This document shows positions 1-9,975 of a DNA stretch of 63,482 nucleotides, piece by piece. The first letter of the stretch is position 1, and each line of letters starts with the position of its first letter. Source of the stretch: Pseudomonadales bacterium (GTDB taxonomy: Bacteria; Pseudomonadota; Gammaproteobacteria; Pseudomonadales; DT-91); NCBI GenBank assembly GCA_013215055.1, contig JABSRQ010000023.1, positions 1-63,482 of the forward strand, given 5' to 3'. A model generated the notes under the pieces. The model ran no database searches and was not told the DNA's origin. It worked only from the letters and a program-made list of their open reading frames with translations. Both the position numbers and the translations under genes were made by a program.

Positions 1-355
1 CATTGATGCAATTATCATCACCGTTGAGTACCGTATCACCATCAAACTCCCCAATATCAACAATCCAGTTGAATAAATCGGTTCTTGCTGAAACAGCGCT
101 AGCTCCTAAAAAATTATCCCAATCATCGGTCATCGATCCGGTCGTTACTTTCACATACATATTTGATGAGTTCGGAAAACCAGGAGATACCCTACCTGCA
201 ACATTCACATTGGCTTCAGTAAAATCTATGCCGCCATGACAAGCACCTTCACAAGTCTTTGGAAAGCTGGCGGGTAATGCCGAAAAAGCCTTAACACTCA
301 GCAGGCATAACAGTGTAAAAATTAATGCTTTATGTTTAACGATAAAAAACAACAT
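1..355 (-). CDS. Secreted protein with a CX3CH motif (partial, 3' end outside window)
   Basis: From an ATG at 355 the frame stays open leftwards to base 1, giving at least 118 residues. Residues 1-26 form a signal peptide (charged start, Leu-rich core, ending A-F-S-A). Cys35, Cys39 and His40 make a CX3CH arrangement followed by Gly-Gly, one residue longer than the usual c-type haem motif CXXCH. Close to the edge is an acidic G-D-x-V-L-N-G-D-D-N-C stretch resembling a thrombospondin type 3 calcium-binding repeat. The start overlaps the stop of the upstream multihaem lipoprotein as TGATG, so the two are translationally coupled. Export is well supported; haem binding is inference, and the rest of the protein is not visible. 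Confidence 0.7.
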   Translation of the reverse strand, partial: MLFFIVKHKALIFTLLCLLSVKAFSALPASFPKTCEGACHGGIDFTEANVNVAGRVSPGFPNSSNMYVKVTTGSMTDDWDNFLGASAVSARTDLFNWIVDIGEFDGDTVLNGDDNCIN

Positions 356-3300
356 CAGAAACACCCATCATTAACACAGGCCTCAAGAATTTCATAAATC
401 AAATCGCCATCCGTAAGCAAGTCTCCCCCCATATGATTATCTGTGGCTGGCCACAAATAAATTCTTGTGGCTGAACTGAGTCCAGTGAGATTATTTAAGG
501 TTACCGTGCCATCATTGTTTAACCAGCAAATGGTTGCGGGGAATACGCCACAACTACTTGCTGGCGCATGACAGCCGGTACAACGTGTCACCTCATCAAC
601 GGCCAGCAGTTTAAAGGCCTTTCTAACATCGTGCTCCAGAGAAACCCGTTTCTCTATCGACACAACTTGGCTCTCCGTCACCCCATCATCATCGGTAACA
701 TTCACGCTAAAACTATCGACTAACTGCAACGGCACGCCCGATAATAAATGGCTGTAACTTAATTGATTGTCATCAATATCCTGCTGCGTAAAGGTATCGT
801 TTAAGGAAAGTTCGATGGCGTTTAAAAACAGGCTGCCACTGGTTGGCAAAGCCATTACGATATAAGTAAAACCTGTAGCCGGCGTGTTATCGGTATCACT
901 GACATTCAACATCGCGGTGTCGATAACAACACTGTTAGCCAAGGTATTAACGGGCCAGGTTTCATCCGTATTATTCGACAAAACAGACAAACCGTTTAAG
1001 ATGACATTGGAAGCCGTAATCATCGGCCCATCGGTAGCCGCCTCAGTTGATATACTTATGAGTACATCACCTACATCATCAATATCGATAAGCGTATTAC
1101 CCTGTAAATCCAAAACCGGCAGCCCGGCATTAATCACTTTTAGATTAAAGGTATCGGCCACGGGGTTTGTTTCACTTAAATTTTGTTGGCTTTGATAACG
1201 TAATGAACCTGCTGCAACGTCGGCCAGGGTAAAAAATGTAGCCGTATTCATCGCAGTGCCATTAAGTGTTAATTCTCCCTCGGTGGGTAGTCTTACCAGT
1301 TGTAAATTGATTTGACTCGCATCGGAATCATTATCAAACACTTGAATAGATTCATCGCGGTTGCCGTTAGGGGCGACATTCATAATCGCGGCTGCGGTGA
1401 ATACAGCCGTGCGGCCGCTAATCACAGAAAGTGGCTTTAACACTACGGTGGGAATATCGGCAATGCTGGTGATGGCAATTAAAAAATCCGTGTTACTGGT
1501 TCCAACAGCGGCGGCGGTATCTGCCACGGCATAACTAAAACTATCCACCGTGGTTTCGGAGCCATCGTGTACATAACTCAACTCAGATTGATTGATATTT
1601 AATTGGCTAAACTGTGATTGCATAAAAAGAGGTAAATCATTTAAACGTAACTCGCCATTAACAGGCAGCGTTAACAGGGTATAAATCACCTCATCTGCGC
1701 CGTGATCGGCATCGGCATAGGTTAAATGGCTGGGGCTAATAATCTCAACACCACCTTCTGCTACGGTGTAGATTTCATTCATCGTTAGCAGCGGTCGATC
1801 ATTAGTTGCCTGAATTGCAAAGCTAAAGGCAAAGCTTTCATCGGTATCAGCCACCACAAGATCATTGTTAACAATAAAGCGGAACGTATCGGTGGCGAAT
1901 TCTGCACCATCATGTTTATAGGTTATATTTGTGGCATTGATATCGGCTTGCGTAAACTGGGTAATATCACTGCCGTTTAACTGCAGGCGGCCATGTTCAG
2001 GCACTGTGGTGATATGAAAAACAATGTCCTCGTCTATTGAATCCAGATCGATAAACTGGAGAATATTTTTATCCACAATAAACGTCGCGGCCTCCATCAT
2101 AGCTGCAGGCCCTGCGACCACTTTTTTAGGGTTTAACGGTTCAGCATCCACCAGTACCTGTACAGGATCAGAGTCAGCAATCACATTGCTGGCAATTAAT
2201 TGCAGCCGGTATTGGCCCGGTTTATCCACATTGAAAGACGGCGATGCGGTATTGGCACCTAATAACACCGCGGTACTGGAACTGGGCATGTCGATAAACG
2301 ACCAGGCATAGGTGCTTGCATTCAGGCTATCAGAGGCATCAATTCTTACCGTATCTTGATTAAGAATCGGGTTATCTGCGGTTAAGATTCCATCGGCTAA
2401 CAATGCTTCTCGTGAGCTACTATCCAATGCGGTGAGAATTTCACCGCCGTTTATTATTATCACCGGGCTGCCGGGTTTTTGCCCGGCTACGGTAATATCA
2501 AAATAGGTGGCGAAGGCTTCGGCCGCACTTTTCTCTCCATGATAATTAATCCAGAATCTATCGGCAGTTAAGCGGGCTAACGGCATCTGGCCTTCGCTGA
2601 AAATAAGGCTTTTTATCTGCTCTTTCACCTTGGCAAAGTCGGCGAACTGGCCAAAACGTTCGGAGCCAAATATTTGCATATGACAGGCGCGGCAATATTG
2701 AGCAAAACCACGGTGATATAAATCCTCCTGCCCTAGCCAGCCTGATAACACATAGGATCCATCAAATTCATTGTTTGGCAACGTTAATGCGTCTACATTT
2801 TCACTGCCATACCAGCCATGAATCAACTCCTTACTATCGGCGAAGCGCTCTGCATCATTCACATAGGTTGCCAGCACGGCTGCATTCATGGCTCGTAGTT
2901 GGGCCTGCTGATTCTCTTTTGAATATTTTTGTAGCAAAGCCTGACTAAACACGGCGCGATTAATATCGGGATCTATTTGCTTGGGGTTTGCGGCATCGGT
3001 GAATAAAAAGGAGTCTAAATCCCAGGGCATAAAGCTGCCATTTACATCACCAAAATCGGGATATGTATCATCGGCTGTTAATGATTTAGGTCGCCCGCCA
3101 TGGCAGGTCACACAAACACTGGGTACGGTTTTCTCACCACGGCCATCAAAATTAAACGTCAGCACTCGGGTTTGATCACCCAACTCATCATCAACAAAGA
3201 TAAAGAATTTTACAAAGGGTGGCTTAGATATATCTTGATCGGGCGGGCTAAATTCCATCACTACAGTGGCTAAGGGTTTGCCATTTTTTAGCGCCGCTTC

Positions 3301-4566
3301 CATAGATGTATAATTCAATACATAGGAATAGACATTACCCGTATTTTCATCCACACGAATAACCATATCGCGGGCAAAACCCAAATCATAATTATTCAGA
3401 TACAACCCCTGTGCATATTGGCTTTTATCCAGAATCGCATTACCCGCAGCATCGGTAAAACCTGCCAAGTTCAACCAGTCGCTGAGTGTTGTGCGTTTGT
3501 TATCGGGATCTATCGCCGCATAATAGGCCCGCGCCGAACGCTTGGTTTCAAAGGCCTGCTGCGTCACATCGTCAGGGCTATCATCACCTAACTCTTGCAA
3601 CGTACTTTTTGCAATCAGACCATCACTTAAACGGATAATGCGACCGTTAACATTTAATAACAGCAGGACAAAAGCCTGTTCACAATCCACAAGCTCATTT
3701 GCAGAATTTTGACACTCACCGGCAGTGAAACTGAGTGTATGATGTACCGAGGTTTCAAGGCTGTTTAACGCATATAGATCCAGCTGTTTTTCCCGATTTT
3801 CAGTTTCATAAAGCTTGTTGATATCATCGATATCTACCGCAGGAAATCGCAGGCTGATATGTGGCAATAAATAATTGGATTTAAGCGCTTGCACGGTTTG
3901 CCCCTGCATTTGGCTAATAACCGGGAATTCACCGGTTTTAACCGCAGCTTCTGCAATCATCAAATCCACCGGTCTGTTGGCGAGCCCATCGACGCTATTT
4001 CTATCGGCATAATTCACCCACACACTCTGGATCAGGCTATATTGCAGCACTGTGGTGGCTGAATAAGATTGCTTCAGCACTGGAATCACCGTGTAGTGAT
4101 TAGAGGTGGTCAGAGGAAATTCCAGAAAGCGATTATTGTCACTCAAGGGTTCAATATTGATAGATAAGGTATCGCTATCTTCTTGCCCATCGGCATCAAC
4201 TACTGTGAGTTCAAATATCATTTGCGTTGATACGGTGACATCGGGTACACGAAACACACGGCTATTACGTGAACGTTCAATCAGCTGCACAACAACGCCA
4301 CTGTTATCGGTTTGGCGCCAGTTAAACTGAAACAGCGGGTCATCGACACCTTCACTGTCTTTACCCGATAAAAGCACCTCGGAACCGGCCCTTACCGTGT
4401 AGCGTTTTTGTGATTCATTATTACTGGCACTAAGAACAGCCCCAATCACCGTAGCGCTGGCTATAGGTAGCGCATCTTCTTGTTTATCAACATTGGAGAG
4501 ATTATCGCAGGCCGATAAACTCACAAGCAGACAAATAAAAAAGACGCTTACGCTATTAAAATTCAT
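355..4566 (-). CDS. Large surface lipoprotein with three CXXCH motifs and CSPG/cadherin-like repeats
   Basis: 1403 residues. The N-terminus is a lipoprotein signal peptide with lipobox L-S-A-C at about residue 20. Residues about 58-140 look like a PKD/Ig-like domain. The central part carries two c-type haem motifs, C-V-T-C-H near 489 and C-R-A-C-H near 625; a third, C-T-G-C-H, lies near 1329 by the C-terminus. Residues about 730-830 look like another PKD-type domain, and about 850-1300 holds four or so repeats with the pattern G-x-L-x-L-N-G ... F-T-Q-x-D-I ... Y-x-H-D-G, typical of CSPG/cadherin-like repeats. It overlaps the upstream barrel gene by 11 bp and is coupled to the downstream CX3CH gene. 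An outer-membrane-anchored, haem-bearing surface protein is likely; electron transfer is inference. I do not recognise a named family for the whole protein. Confidence 0.85.
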   Translation of the reverse strand: MNFNSVSVFFICLLVSLSACDNLSNVDKQEDALPIASATVIGAVLSASNNESQKRYTVRAGSEVLLSGKDSEGVDDPLFQFNWRQTDNSGVVVQLIERSRNSRVFRVPDVTVSTQMIFELTVVDADGQEDSDTLSINIEPLSDNNRFLEFPLTTSNHYTVIPVLKQSYSATTVLQYSLIQSVWVNYADRNSVDGLANRPVDLMIAEAAVKTGEFPVISQMQGQTVQALKSNYLLPHISLRFPAVDIDDINKLYETENREKQLDLYALNSLETSVHHTLSFTAGECQNSANELVDCEQAFVLLLLNVNGRIIRLSDGLIAKSTLQELGDDSPDDVTQQAFETKRSARAYYAAIDPDNKRTTLSDWLNLAGFTDAAGNAILDKSQYAQGLYLNNYDLGFARDMVIRVDENTGNVYSYVLNYTSMEAALKNGKPLATVVMEFSPPDQDISKPPFVKFFIFVDDELGDQTRVLTFNFDGRGEKTVPSVCVTCHGGRPKSLTADDTYPDFGDVNGSFMPWDLDSFLFTDAANPKQIDPDINRAVFSQALLQKYSKENQQAQLRAMNAAVLATYVNDAERFADSKELIHGWYGSENVDALTLPNNEFDGSYVLSGWLGQEDLYHRGFAQYCRACHMQIFGSERFGQFADFAKVKEQIKSLIFSEGQMPLARLTADRFWINYHGEKSAAEAFATYFDITVAGQKPGSPVIIINGGEILTALDSSSREALLADGILTADNPILNQDTVRIDASDSLNASTYAWSFIDMPSSSTAVLLGANTASPSFNVDKPGQYRLQLIASNVIADSDPVQVLVDAEPLNPKKVVAGPAAMMEAATFIVDKNILQFIDLDSIDEDIVFHITTVPEHGRLQLNGSDITQFTQADINATNITYKHDGAEFATDTFRFIVNNDLVVADTDESFAFSFAIQATNDRPLLTMNEIYTVAEGGVEIISPSHLTYADADHGADEVIYTLLTLPVNGELRLNDLPLFMQSQFSQLNINQSELSYVHDGSETTVDSFSYAVADTAAAVGTSNTDFLIAITSIADIPTVVLKPLSVISGRTAVFTAAAIMNVAPNGNRDESIQVFDNDSDASQINLQLVRLPTEGELTLNGTAMNTATFFTLADVAAGSLRYQSQQNLSETNPVADTFNLKVINAGLPVLDLQGNTLIDIDDVGDVLISISTEAATDGPMITASNVILNGLSVLSNNTDETWPVNTLANSVVIDTAMLNVSDTDNTPATGFTYIVMALPTSGSLFLNAIELSLNDTFTQQDIDDNQLSYSHLLSGVPLQLVDSFSVNVTDDDGVTESQVVSIEKRVSLEHDVRKAFKLLAVDEVTRCTGCHAPASSCGVFPATICWLNNDGTVTLNNLTGLSSATRIYLWPATDNHMGGDLLTDGDLIYEILEACVNDGCF

Positions 4567-6091
4567 AACGTAATCCGCCGCTAAACTGTGCCTGATTATA
4601 ATGTTCTAAATTTAGAAAATGGCGGTAGTTAATAAACACCTGAATCCCCCCACTCGCCTGCGAACTTAGATCAGATTGGCTAGCCCCTCGAATCACACTG
4701 GAAAGGCCTATCACAATAATTTGATACACCGCATCTGGCGCATCGGTAGGTAAAGAAAAGGAAGCCTGCTCGATATCCGTTAAACCGTCTGTGGCATTAA
4801 AATAATATGAGTTGATATCCCGCGCCTCATCTTCATGCTGAATACGAAACTGGGTATCGATATAAGGAATAATCACCGCAAAAGAAGGCTGCCACACTGC
4901 CTGTAACTTTAAACCATAGGCGGTTTCTAACGAGGGTAAATCCTGCTCTTCTACCACAAGATTAAAACCGGTACCGTTGATATCTTCTTCGGTATAACTG
5001 TTTACCGTGATATGGCGGTAATCCAGCGAAAAATACGGTTCTAGGGTCAACGTAGGCGTAATAAAAAAACTCATACCCACAGTGCTAGAGCTGCTTACAG
5101 AGCCTGCATCGGCATCACTGATAGTGACGGTATCGGTGCTTCCCACGTTCGGGTTTAAGGACGGGTAACGAATGCTTCTATCCATAGTGAAGGCCATCTG
5201 CTGATAACCTATAGACGAGGTAAAATACCAGCGTTCGGATTGATACAGGTAAAAGGGCTGCAATGACATTGCGGTCATATCCACACCGCCATCAACGATG
5301 CTCAGTGCCGAATCAAATTGCAGGGTTTCTTGCTGATATCCCAGCATCACCCCCAATACATGCCGATTGGAAAAACGGTAATCGACCCCGCCGTTGACTG
5401 TCATACCCTCAAAGTCAAACGCATCTTCACGTTCGGTAGGTGCTCTATCGCCATAACCGTAACTCGCATTCAAGAAACTGCCCCAGGGGCTCCAACCGCT
5501 AGCCTCCCCGCTATCAGCATCACCGGCACTGCCGCCGCTGGGCCGCTCACCCTTTAATGTTGCGGTCGCCACCAGTACACCTTCATCATAAACCTCGTTT
5601 AATGCAAAGCGGCTGCCACCGTGTCTTAACGCCGAGATACGGCTCGCCAAGCCGGATAACTGACTGCCTATAAAACTATCGGACATATCTCCCTGCGTGC
5701 TGAACTCTTCGCCGGCGGTCCATCGCAGGGTAAATCCCAGCCCTTGTAAATCCAGACCTAAGCTGAATAAAGTGGGACCATTATTAGAAACTTCATTCGC
5801 GGTATGCACGACTTCGCGCACGATATCCCAGGCCGTAAACGTATTACCGGCACAAACCGCAGAAGGCCCTCGCTGCGTATCGGTACAACCACCCGCCTTT
5901 AATTGATTATAGGTGGTTTGATTCGCCTGCGCCGAGCGTTCTTCCAATTCCGTATTAAATAATCCGGCTAAATCGGTTAAATCCGCCAAGCTTAAGGGAG
6001 GCAATAAAGACAGACATAAACCTAAGGCACACTTGATGAAGATGCTATTTACGACAACAATAATTTTTTTGTTTTCAGTAAAAATAGGCAT
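4556..6091 (-). CDS. Autotransporter-type outer membrane beta-barrel protein
   Basis: 511 residues from the ATG at 6091, preferred because a CAGG lies about 9 bp upstream; an in-frame ATG at 6130 would add 13 residues but has no visible ribosome site. A signal peptide (K-K, then a long hydrophobic core ending S-L-A) is followed by about 180 residues of soluble region and a barrel from about residue 215 to the end. The barrel shows alternating strands, a G-x-x-Y-R-F-S-N-R-H turn typical of autotransporter barrels, and a C-terminal L-R-Y-E-F with terminal Phe for BAM recognition. The passenger is short for a classical autotransporter. It is the first gene of an operon with the multihaem lipoprotein, so it may act as a pore or scaffold; that role is inference. 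Confidence 0.8.
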   Translation of the reverse strand: MPIFTENKKIIVVVNSIFIKCALGLCLSLLPPLSLADLTDLAGLFNTELEERSAQANQTTYNQLKAGGCTDTQRGPSAVCAGNTFTAWDIVREVVHTANEVSNNGPTLFSLGLDLQGLGFTLRWTAGEEFSTQGDMSDSFIGSQLSGLASRISALRHGGSRFALNEVYDEGVLVATATLKGERPSGGSAGDADSGEASGWSPWGSFLNASYGYGDRAPTEREDAFDFEGMTVNGGVDYRFSNRHVLGVMLGYQQETLQFDSALSIVDGGVDMTAMSLQPFYLYQSERWYFTSSIGYQQMAFTMDRSIRYPSLNPNVGSTDTVTISDADAGSVSSSSTVGMSFFITPTLTLEPYFSLDYRHITVNSYTEEDINGTGFNLVVEEQDLPSLETAYGLKLQAVWQPSFAVIIPYIDTQFRIQHEDEARDINSYYFNATDGLTDIEQASFSLPTDAPDAVYQIIVIGLSSVIRGASQSDLSSQASGGIQVFINYRHFLNLEHYNQAQFSGGLRYEF

Positions 6092-6182
6092 GATTTTAAA
6101 CCTGATAATCAAATACAGATTACACGGCATAGTGATGTTGAGTATGGTTCAGTTCTTTATTTTTTTCTGAATATTTCCCTCT

Positions 6183-6195
6183 TCACCTAAGGTGA
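6183..6195. promoter_or_regulatory. Palindrome TCACCT-A-AGGTGA in promoter region
   Basis: A perfect 6-bp inverted repeat with a one-base centre lies about 90 bp before the barrel-multihaem operon (minus strand) and about 140 bp before the 70-residue gene at 6336 (plus strand). A related TCACCTTAGG occurs at 9733-9742 between the AraC-type gene and the beta-helix gene. An operator is possible, but only two loosely related copies were seen. Confidence 0.3.
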
Positions 6196-6335
6196 GGTGA
6201 CTATTCCGCCAAAGATATAAATTCATATTAAAAAAACGTATAAAAACAACATGCTTTTATATTTATTTTATCAAACACAGCGTTCACTACCGGCCTATAC
6301 TTTACACAGATCACATAGCCAAAGGTGCAAACCAA

Positions 6336-6548
6336 ATGAACAGTCATAAAGTTATTTATGTGGGTTTTAATGATGAAGGTAATCATCTACACGGGTTTAT
6401 CGATAACAGCGAATATGGCCAACAGCTGGAATTTAATGAAGATGAACTGAGCCAGGAAATTTCTCAATTAAGTGCTGCTGGTGAAGATGTCAGTGATTAT
6501 TTTTTGCTGCAAGAAAAAATGAAGCAGTGGAAAAATATCTTGCATTAA
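6336..6548 (+). CDS. Small acidic protein of unknown function
   Basis: 70 residues, soluble and acidic, with no signal peptide or membrane segment. Residues 1-30 look like two beta strands around G-F-x-D-E-G, and the second half is rich in Glu, Asp and Gln and probably helical. An AAGGTG ribosome site sits about 9 bp before the ATG. The next gene, a TonB-dependent receptor, begins 41 bp downstream on the same strand with no terminator between, so co-transcription is likely. I do not recognise a family. Confidence 0.55.
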   Translation: MNSHKVIYVGFNDEGNHLHGFIDNSEYGQQLEFNEDELSQEISQLSAAGEDVSDYFLLQEKMKQWKNILH

Positions 6549-6589
6549 AACAGCTATATAAATCAAAAAAAATTTAATCCATCTCATCT

Positions 6590-8602
6590 ATGACACTCGT
6601 CAAGATATCGCCTGTGTATGTCATCAGTCTTTTTCTGCTATGGCCTCTACCTGCTATGGCCGATGTCAATTATTTTGACCTGTCACTCGATGAATTGATG
6701 AATTTGGAGATAAATTCGTCCACCCGATCAGCAAAAACCCGATTAACCGTGCCTGCGTCAGCCACCATATATACCCAAAAGCAACTCAATAAACTGGGGC
6801 TAACCAGCCTAGATCAACTGCTTAATTATGTACCCGGCTTTCAAAGTACCCGCAGAGCAGCAAGTGGGCATCGCTACAATATGGGAGTGAGAGGAAAAAA
6901 TACTGGCGTTGAAATCTTATTATTGATTGATGGAAGACGTGCAAATAATGCTTTTACGGGTGGAATAGGCTCAACACTGGCGTTAATCCCGCTAAGCTGG
7001 ATTAAAAAAATCGAGTTTATTCGCGGCCCGGGTTCAGCAATTTATGGTTCCAACGCCTTTATGGGTATTATTAATATCATCACTCGCCAACAAGAAAATG
7101 AATTCGAGTTGTTTGCCGGCACAGAAAATAATCGCGGCGGGGAAATTCATAGTTATAAAGACTGGAGCCAATTCTCGGCCAATTTTTTTGCCTATCATCA
7201 AAAAGATGATGGCCAACACTATACCTTTGAAGATGAAAATGGATCAAAATTAACCACTCAAGATCCGGTAGAAAACACGGACCTCCAACTAACACTCAGA
7301 AGTGAACACTGGCTTTTAGATATTTATCACACCAGCTCTGAAGCTTGGGATTATTTTATCTCGGATAATATCGGTAATGATATTAACCGCGATGAAAAAG
7401 AACATACGGCTATCAACCTCAGCTATGAGAATCAATTTACTGAATCCTGGCGTAGTGAAGTCCATTTGCGCTATCAGCAAGGAGAAAGGAAAATTGTTGC
7501 TCAGCGTAGCGCTACAGGGGCTTTTCTTACTATCAGTCAACCCGCCAGTGCCTCGCCATTAATTACTAAAGCGATTATTGAAGATCAGGAAAGTAGCTTT
7601 AACTGGACTCACTGGCACACTTTAAATTCCGGTGATTGGTTATGGGGGCTGGAATATAGAAAACCAGAACTGATTCAAGGTAATAATTTTAGCAACTTCG
7701 ATGTTGCCGCTTTACAGCAGCAAGCGTTCCCTATCGCCTCATCAAATGCTCTAGACTTCAAAACCACTTTTTCTGAACCCAATAGCAAAGGAAGCTCGGC
7801 TGCATTTTTACAATATGAAGGCCATTTACCGCAAAACCTATTTCTGACACTGGGTTTACGTTACGACCACTATCAACACATTGACAACATCAGCCCCAGA
7901 GCCGCGCTTGTGTGGCAGTGGAATACCCGTAACGCATTAAAAATTCTACATGGTGAAGCCTTTCGAGCCCCCAATATCAGTGAAACGGATATCATCAACA
8001 ATAGCCGAGTTCAAAGCAATCCCGATTTAAAACCGGAAACCATTCAAACGACAGAATTAATTTGGTTACATGAAAGTAAACATACGATTTTTTCATTAGG
8101 CACTTATTACAGCCAAATTAAAAATAATGTGATTAGAGGCAAGCTTGCTAATGGCGATGATAAAGAAACTTTCACCAACGGCCAGTCTCTGGAACTATCG
8201 GGCATTGAATCTTCATTGGATTTTTTCTGGCGTGAACACTGGCATTTTAATACCCAGGCCAGTCACTTCTTTAAATTACATCAACAACCACAGAAAGAAG
8301 CTGACACGCTGTTTTCTGCACAAATCATCTTCAGTGAAAATCAATATAATCTCAGTCTTCATGGTTATTACCACAGTGAAAAAGAAGATCAATTAGCCGA
8401 TAAAAGCTTTATCACTATCCCTAGCTATTTTATTCTCGGTGGGAAATGGGCCTATCATTTTGAGAATAAGATTGAAGTGTACTTACAAGCAGACAATCTG
8501 TTAGATGAAGATTATCTCGGTTTAACTGACAACGGGCAAACAACATTAAATATCCCGAATAAAGGCAGGAATTATTTATTAGGTACAGTTATTTCGTTTT
8601 AA
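6590..8602 (+). CDS. TonB-dependent outer membrane receptor
   Basis: 670 residues. A signal peptide ending P-A-M-A is followed by the D-L-S-L-D-E-L-M-N-L-E segment typical of the start of many TonB-dependent receptors. The plug occupies about residues 45-165, with the conserved G-x-R-G and E-F-I-R-G-P-G-S-A-I-Y-G-S-N-A-F signatures. The 22-strand barrel follows, with F-R-A-P-N-I-S-E and N-P-D-L-K-P-E-T as usual, and ends in V-I-S-F with terminal Phe. Its substrate cannot be read from sequence; the plug type is shared by haem, cobalamin and siderophore receptors. Its TAA stop overlaps the opposing stop of the AraC-type gene, so the two genes converge with no space between them. No Fur-box-like site was found before it. 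Confidence 0.9.
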   Translation: MTLVKISPVYVISLFLLWPLPAMADVNYFDLSLDELMNLEINSSTRSAKTRLTVPASATIYTQKQLNKLGLTSLDQLLNYVPGFQSTRRAASGHRYNMGVRGKNTGVEILLLIDGRRANNAFTGGIGSTLALIPLSWIKKIEFIRGPGSAIYGSNAFMGIINIITRQQENEFELFAGTENNRGGEIHSYKDWSQFSANFFAYHQKDDGQHYTFEDENGSKLTTQDPVENTDLQLTLRSEHWLLDIYHTSSEAWDYFISDNIGNDINRDEKEHTAINLSYENQFTESWRSEVHLRYQQGERKIVAQRSATGAFLTISQPASASPLITKAIIEDQESSFNWTHWHTLNSGDWLWGLEYRKPELIQGNNFSNFDVAALQQQAFPIASSNALDFKTTFSEPNSKGSSAAFLQYEGHLPQNLFLTLGLRYDHYQHIDNISPRAALVWQWNTRNALKILHGEAFRAPNISETDIINNSRVQSNPDLKPETIQTTELIWLHESKHTIFSLGTYYSQIKNNVIRGKLANGDDKETFTNGQSLELSGIESSLDFFWREHWHFNTQASHFFKLHQQPQKEADTLFSAQIIFSENQYNLSLHGYYHSEKEDQLADKSFITIPSYFILGGKWAYHFENKIEVYLQADNLLDEDYLGLTDNGQTTLNIPNKGRNYLLGTVISF

Positions 8603-9621
8603 CAACTTGTCTCTAAAGTGCGATTATTCGCTTTAAATTCACCCGGGGTAGAACCGGTCCAACGCTTAAACGCTTTAAAAAATGCATTTGGCTCTGCATA
8701 ACCTAACAAATGAGCAATATCCTTCATATTTAGCTGATTGTCTAAAATCAATTCACAGGCAATTTCTTGTTTTATTTGCTCTTTAACTGTGCGAAAGTTT
8801 GTATTGTACTGCTGCAATATCCTCTGCAATTTACGTATATTTAACTGTAAACACTCAGCCAATCCTACTTGAGTTAAATCCCCCTCTAACAACATATCTC
8901 GTGATTTACGCTTCACGAAGCTTAATGTCACAACACGCTGAGAACGGAGCAATAAAGCATCGGCCTCCTGTAAAACATCGTTAAGGCGCTTAACATCATG
9001 ATTGGGATTTTTTTGATCTAACACTGCCGCGGGTATTACCAGCTCATTGCGCGATTGATTTAGATTAACCGTCACATTAGAAATTTCTTGGTAACGACTG
9101 GCCACACCATGACCATCATGCGTTAAATTCAAAACATAATTAGCCTCAGAAAAACTGCCTTGTAATAACTTACTCAGGCGTACAATCGAGACTAAGGTTG
9201 AATCGATATAATGATTACTCAACGACGAATTATCTTTTTTTAGCAATAACAACCTAACATCTGCATCCGTTCGCGTTAACGTAAGATCATGCCCATCACT
9301 CACCAATGAAAAGTATTCAACTAATAATTCATAGGTTTGCCAGCCATCACGGACATACATCACCATCGCACCCAGCAAACCGATATCACCTAACACCGTT
9401 TGTAAACCGATCTCCAAACCCATGCTTTGATTTTTTAATTGGCTTAAGGCAAAGCTATATAAATGATTAAATTCTATTAATTCAACTCTATCCAGCGGCT
9501 GAAGATCAGATAAGTCAATAGATGTTTGAGCTTGCAAGGCTGCAAGGCTTAAGCCATTTGCCTGCCAATAGCGAAGTCGAGATTTCACCAGGGTCGCGGC
9601 AATCGAGGGAACATGAGTCAT
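8599..9621 (-). CDS. AraC-family transcriptional regulator (AraC_N / OruR-like)
   Basis: 340 residues. Residues about 15-210 match the N-terminal domain found in OruR/ArgR-like AraC regulators (the D-x-x-L-G-x-L-G-x-M-V-M-Y-V-R region and the L-x-x-Y-F stretch). Residues about 235-335 are the paired helix-turn-helix domain, including D-I-A-H-L-L-G-Y-A-E-P-N-A-F-F-K-A-F-K-R-W-T-G. The ATG at 9621 has AAAGG 8 bp upstream. It is divergent from the beta-helix/dihaem pair and convergent with the TonB receptor. By position it most likely regulates the pair, itself, or both. The ligand is unknown. Confidence 0.88.
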   Translation of the reverse strand: MTHVPSIAATLVKSRLRYWQANGLSLAALQAQTSIDLSDLQPLDRVELIEFNHLYSFALSQLKNQSMGLEIGLQTVLGDIGLLGAMVMYVRDGWQTYELLVEYFSLVSDGHDLTLTRTDADVRLLLLKKDNSSLSNHYIDSTLVSIVRLSKLLQGSFSEANYVLNLTHDGHGVASRYQEISNVTVNLNQSRNELVIPAAVLDQKNPNHDVKRLNDVLQEADALLLRSQRVVTLSFVKRKSRDMLLEGDLTQVGLAECLQLNIRKLQRILQQYNTNFRTVKEQIKQEIACELILDNQLNMKDIAHLLGYAEPNAFFKAFKRWTGSTPGEFKANNRTLETSC

Positions 9622-9975
9622 GTATCTATACCTTTCAAAAATACTTGCTTCATTAAGGCTTTAGAGGCAGCAATAAGCTGAGGCGATAATTCGACACCAC
9701 TATCATTTCACGACAATACATATATAACAATGTCACCTTAGGCCATTGTTTTAACTAATCCTGCCATTATCATCGTGCAAGTGAAAATTTCACTGCTCCA
9801 TACTGCAATTCGTACCATTTAATGACAATCGTTAGTCTCCGTATTAGAGCGATAGTTAACAAACTGGTTCCGTAAGATATTTAAATACACAATATAGTGT
9901 GATGAAGATCTCTTATCTGAACACGGCTAATTGCAGATGGAAGCCATATTTAAACTAAAATTGAAGGGATGAAAT
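9622..9975. other. Divergent intergenic region, no gene
   Basis: 354 bp between the AraC-type gene and the beta-helix lipoprotein gene. No coding frame is convincing. It holds AT-rich stretches suited to two divergent promoters, the TCACCTTAGG element at 9733-9742, and the GAAGGGATG ribosome site of the gene at 9976. Confidence 0.5.

Noticed and set aside
3..239. Open frame on the plus strand at the window start
   Set aside because: It is opposite the secreted CX3CH protein, which has a signal peptide and a coupled start; the plus-strand translation has no recognisable features.
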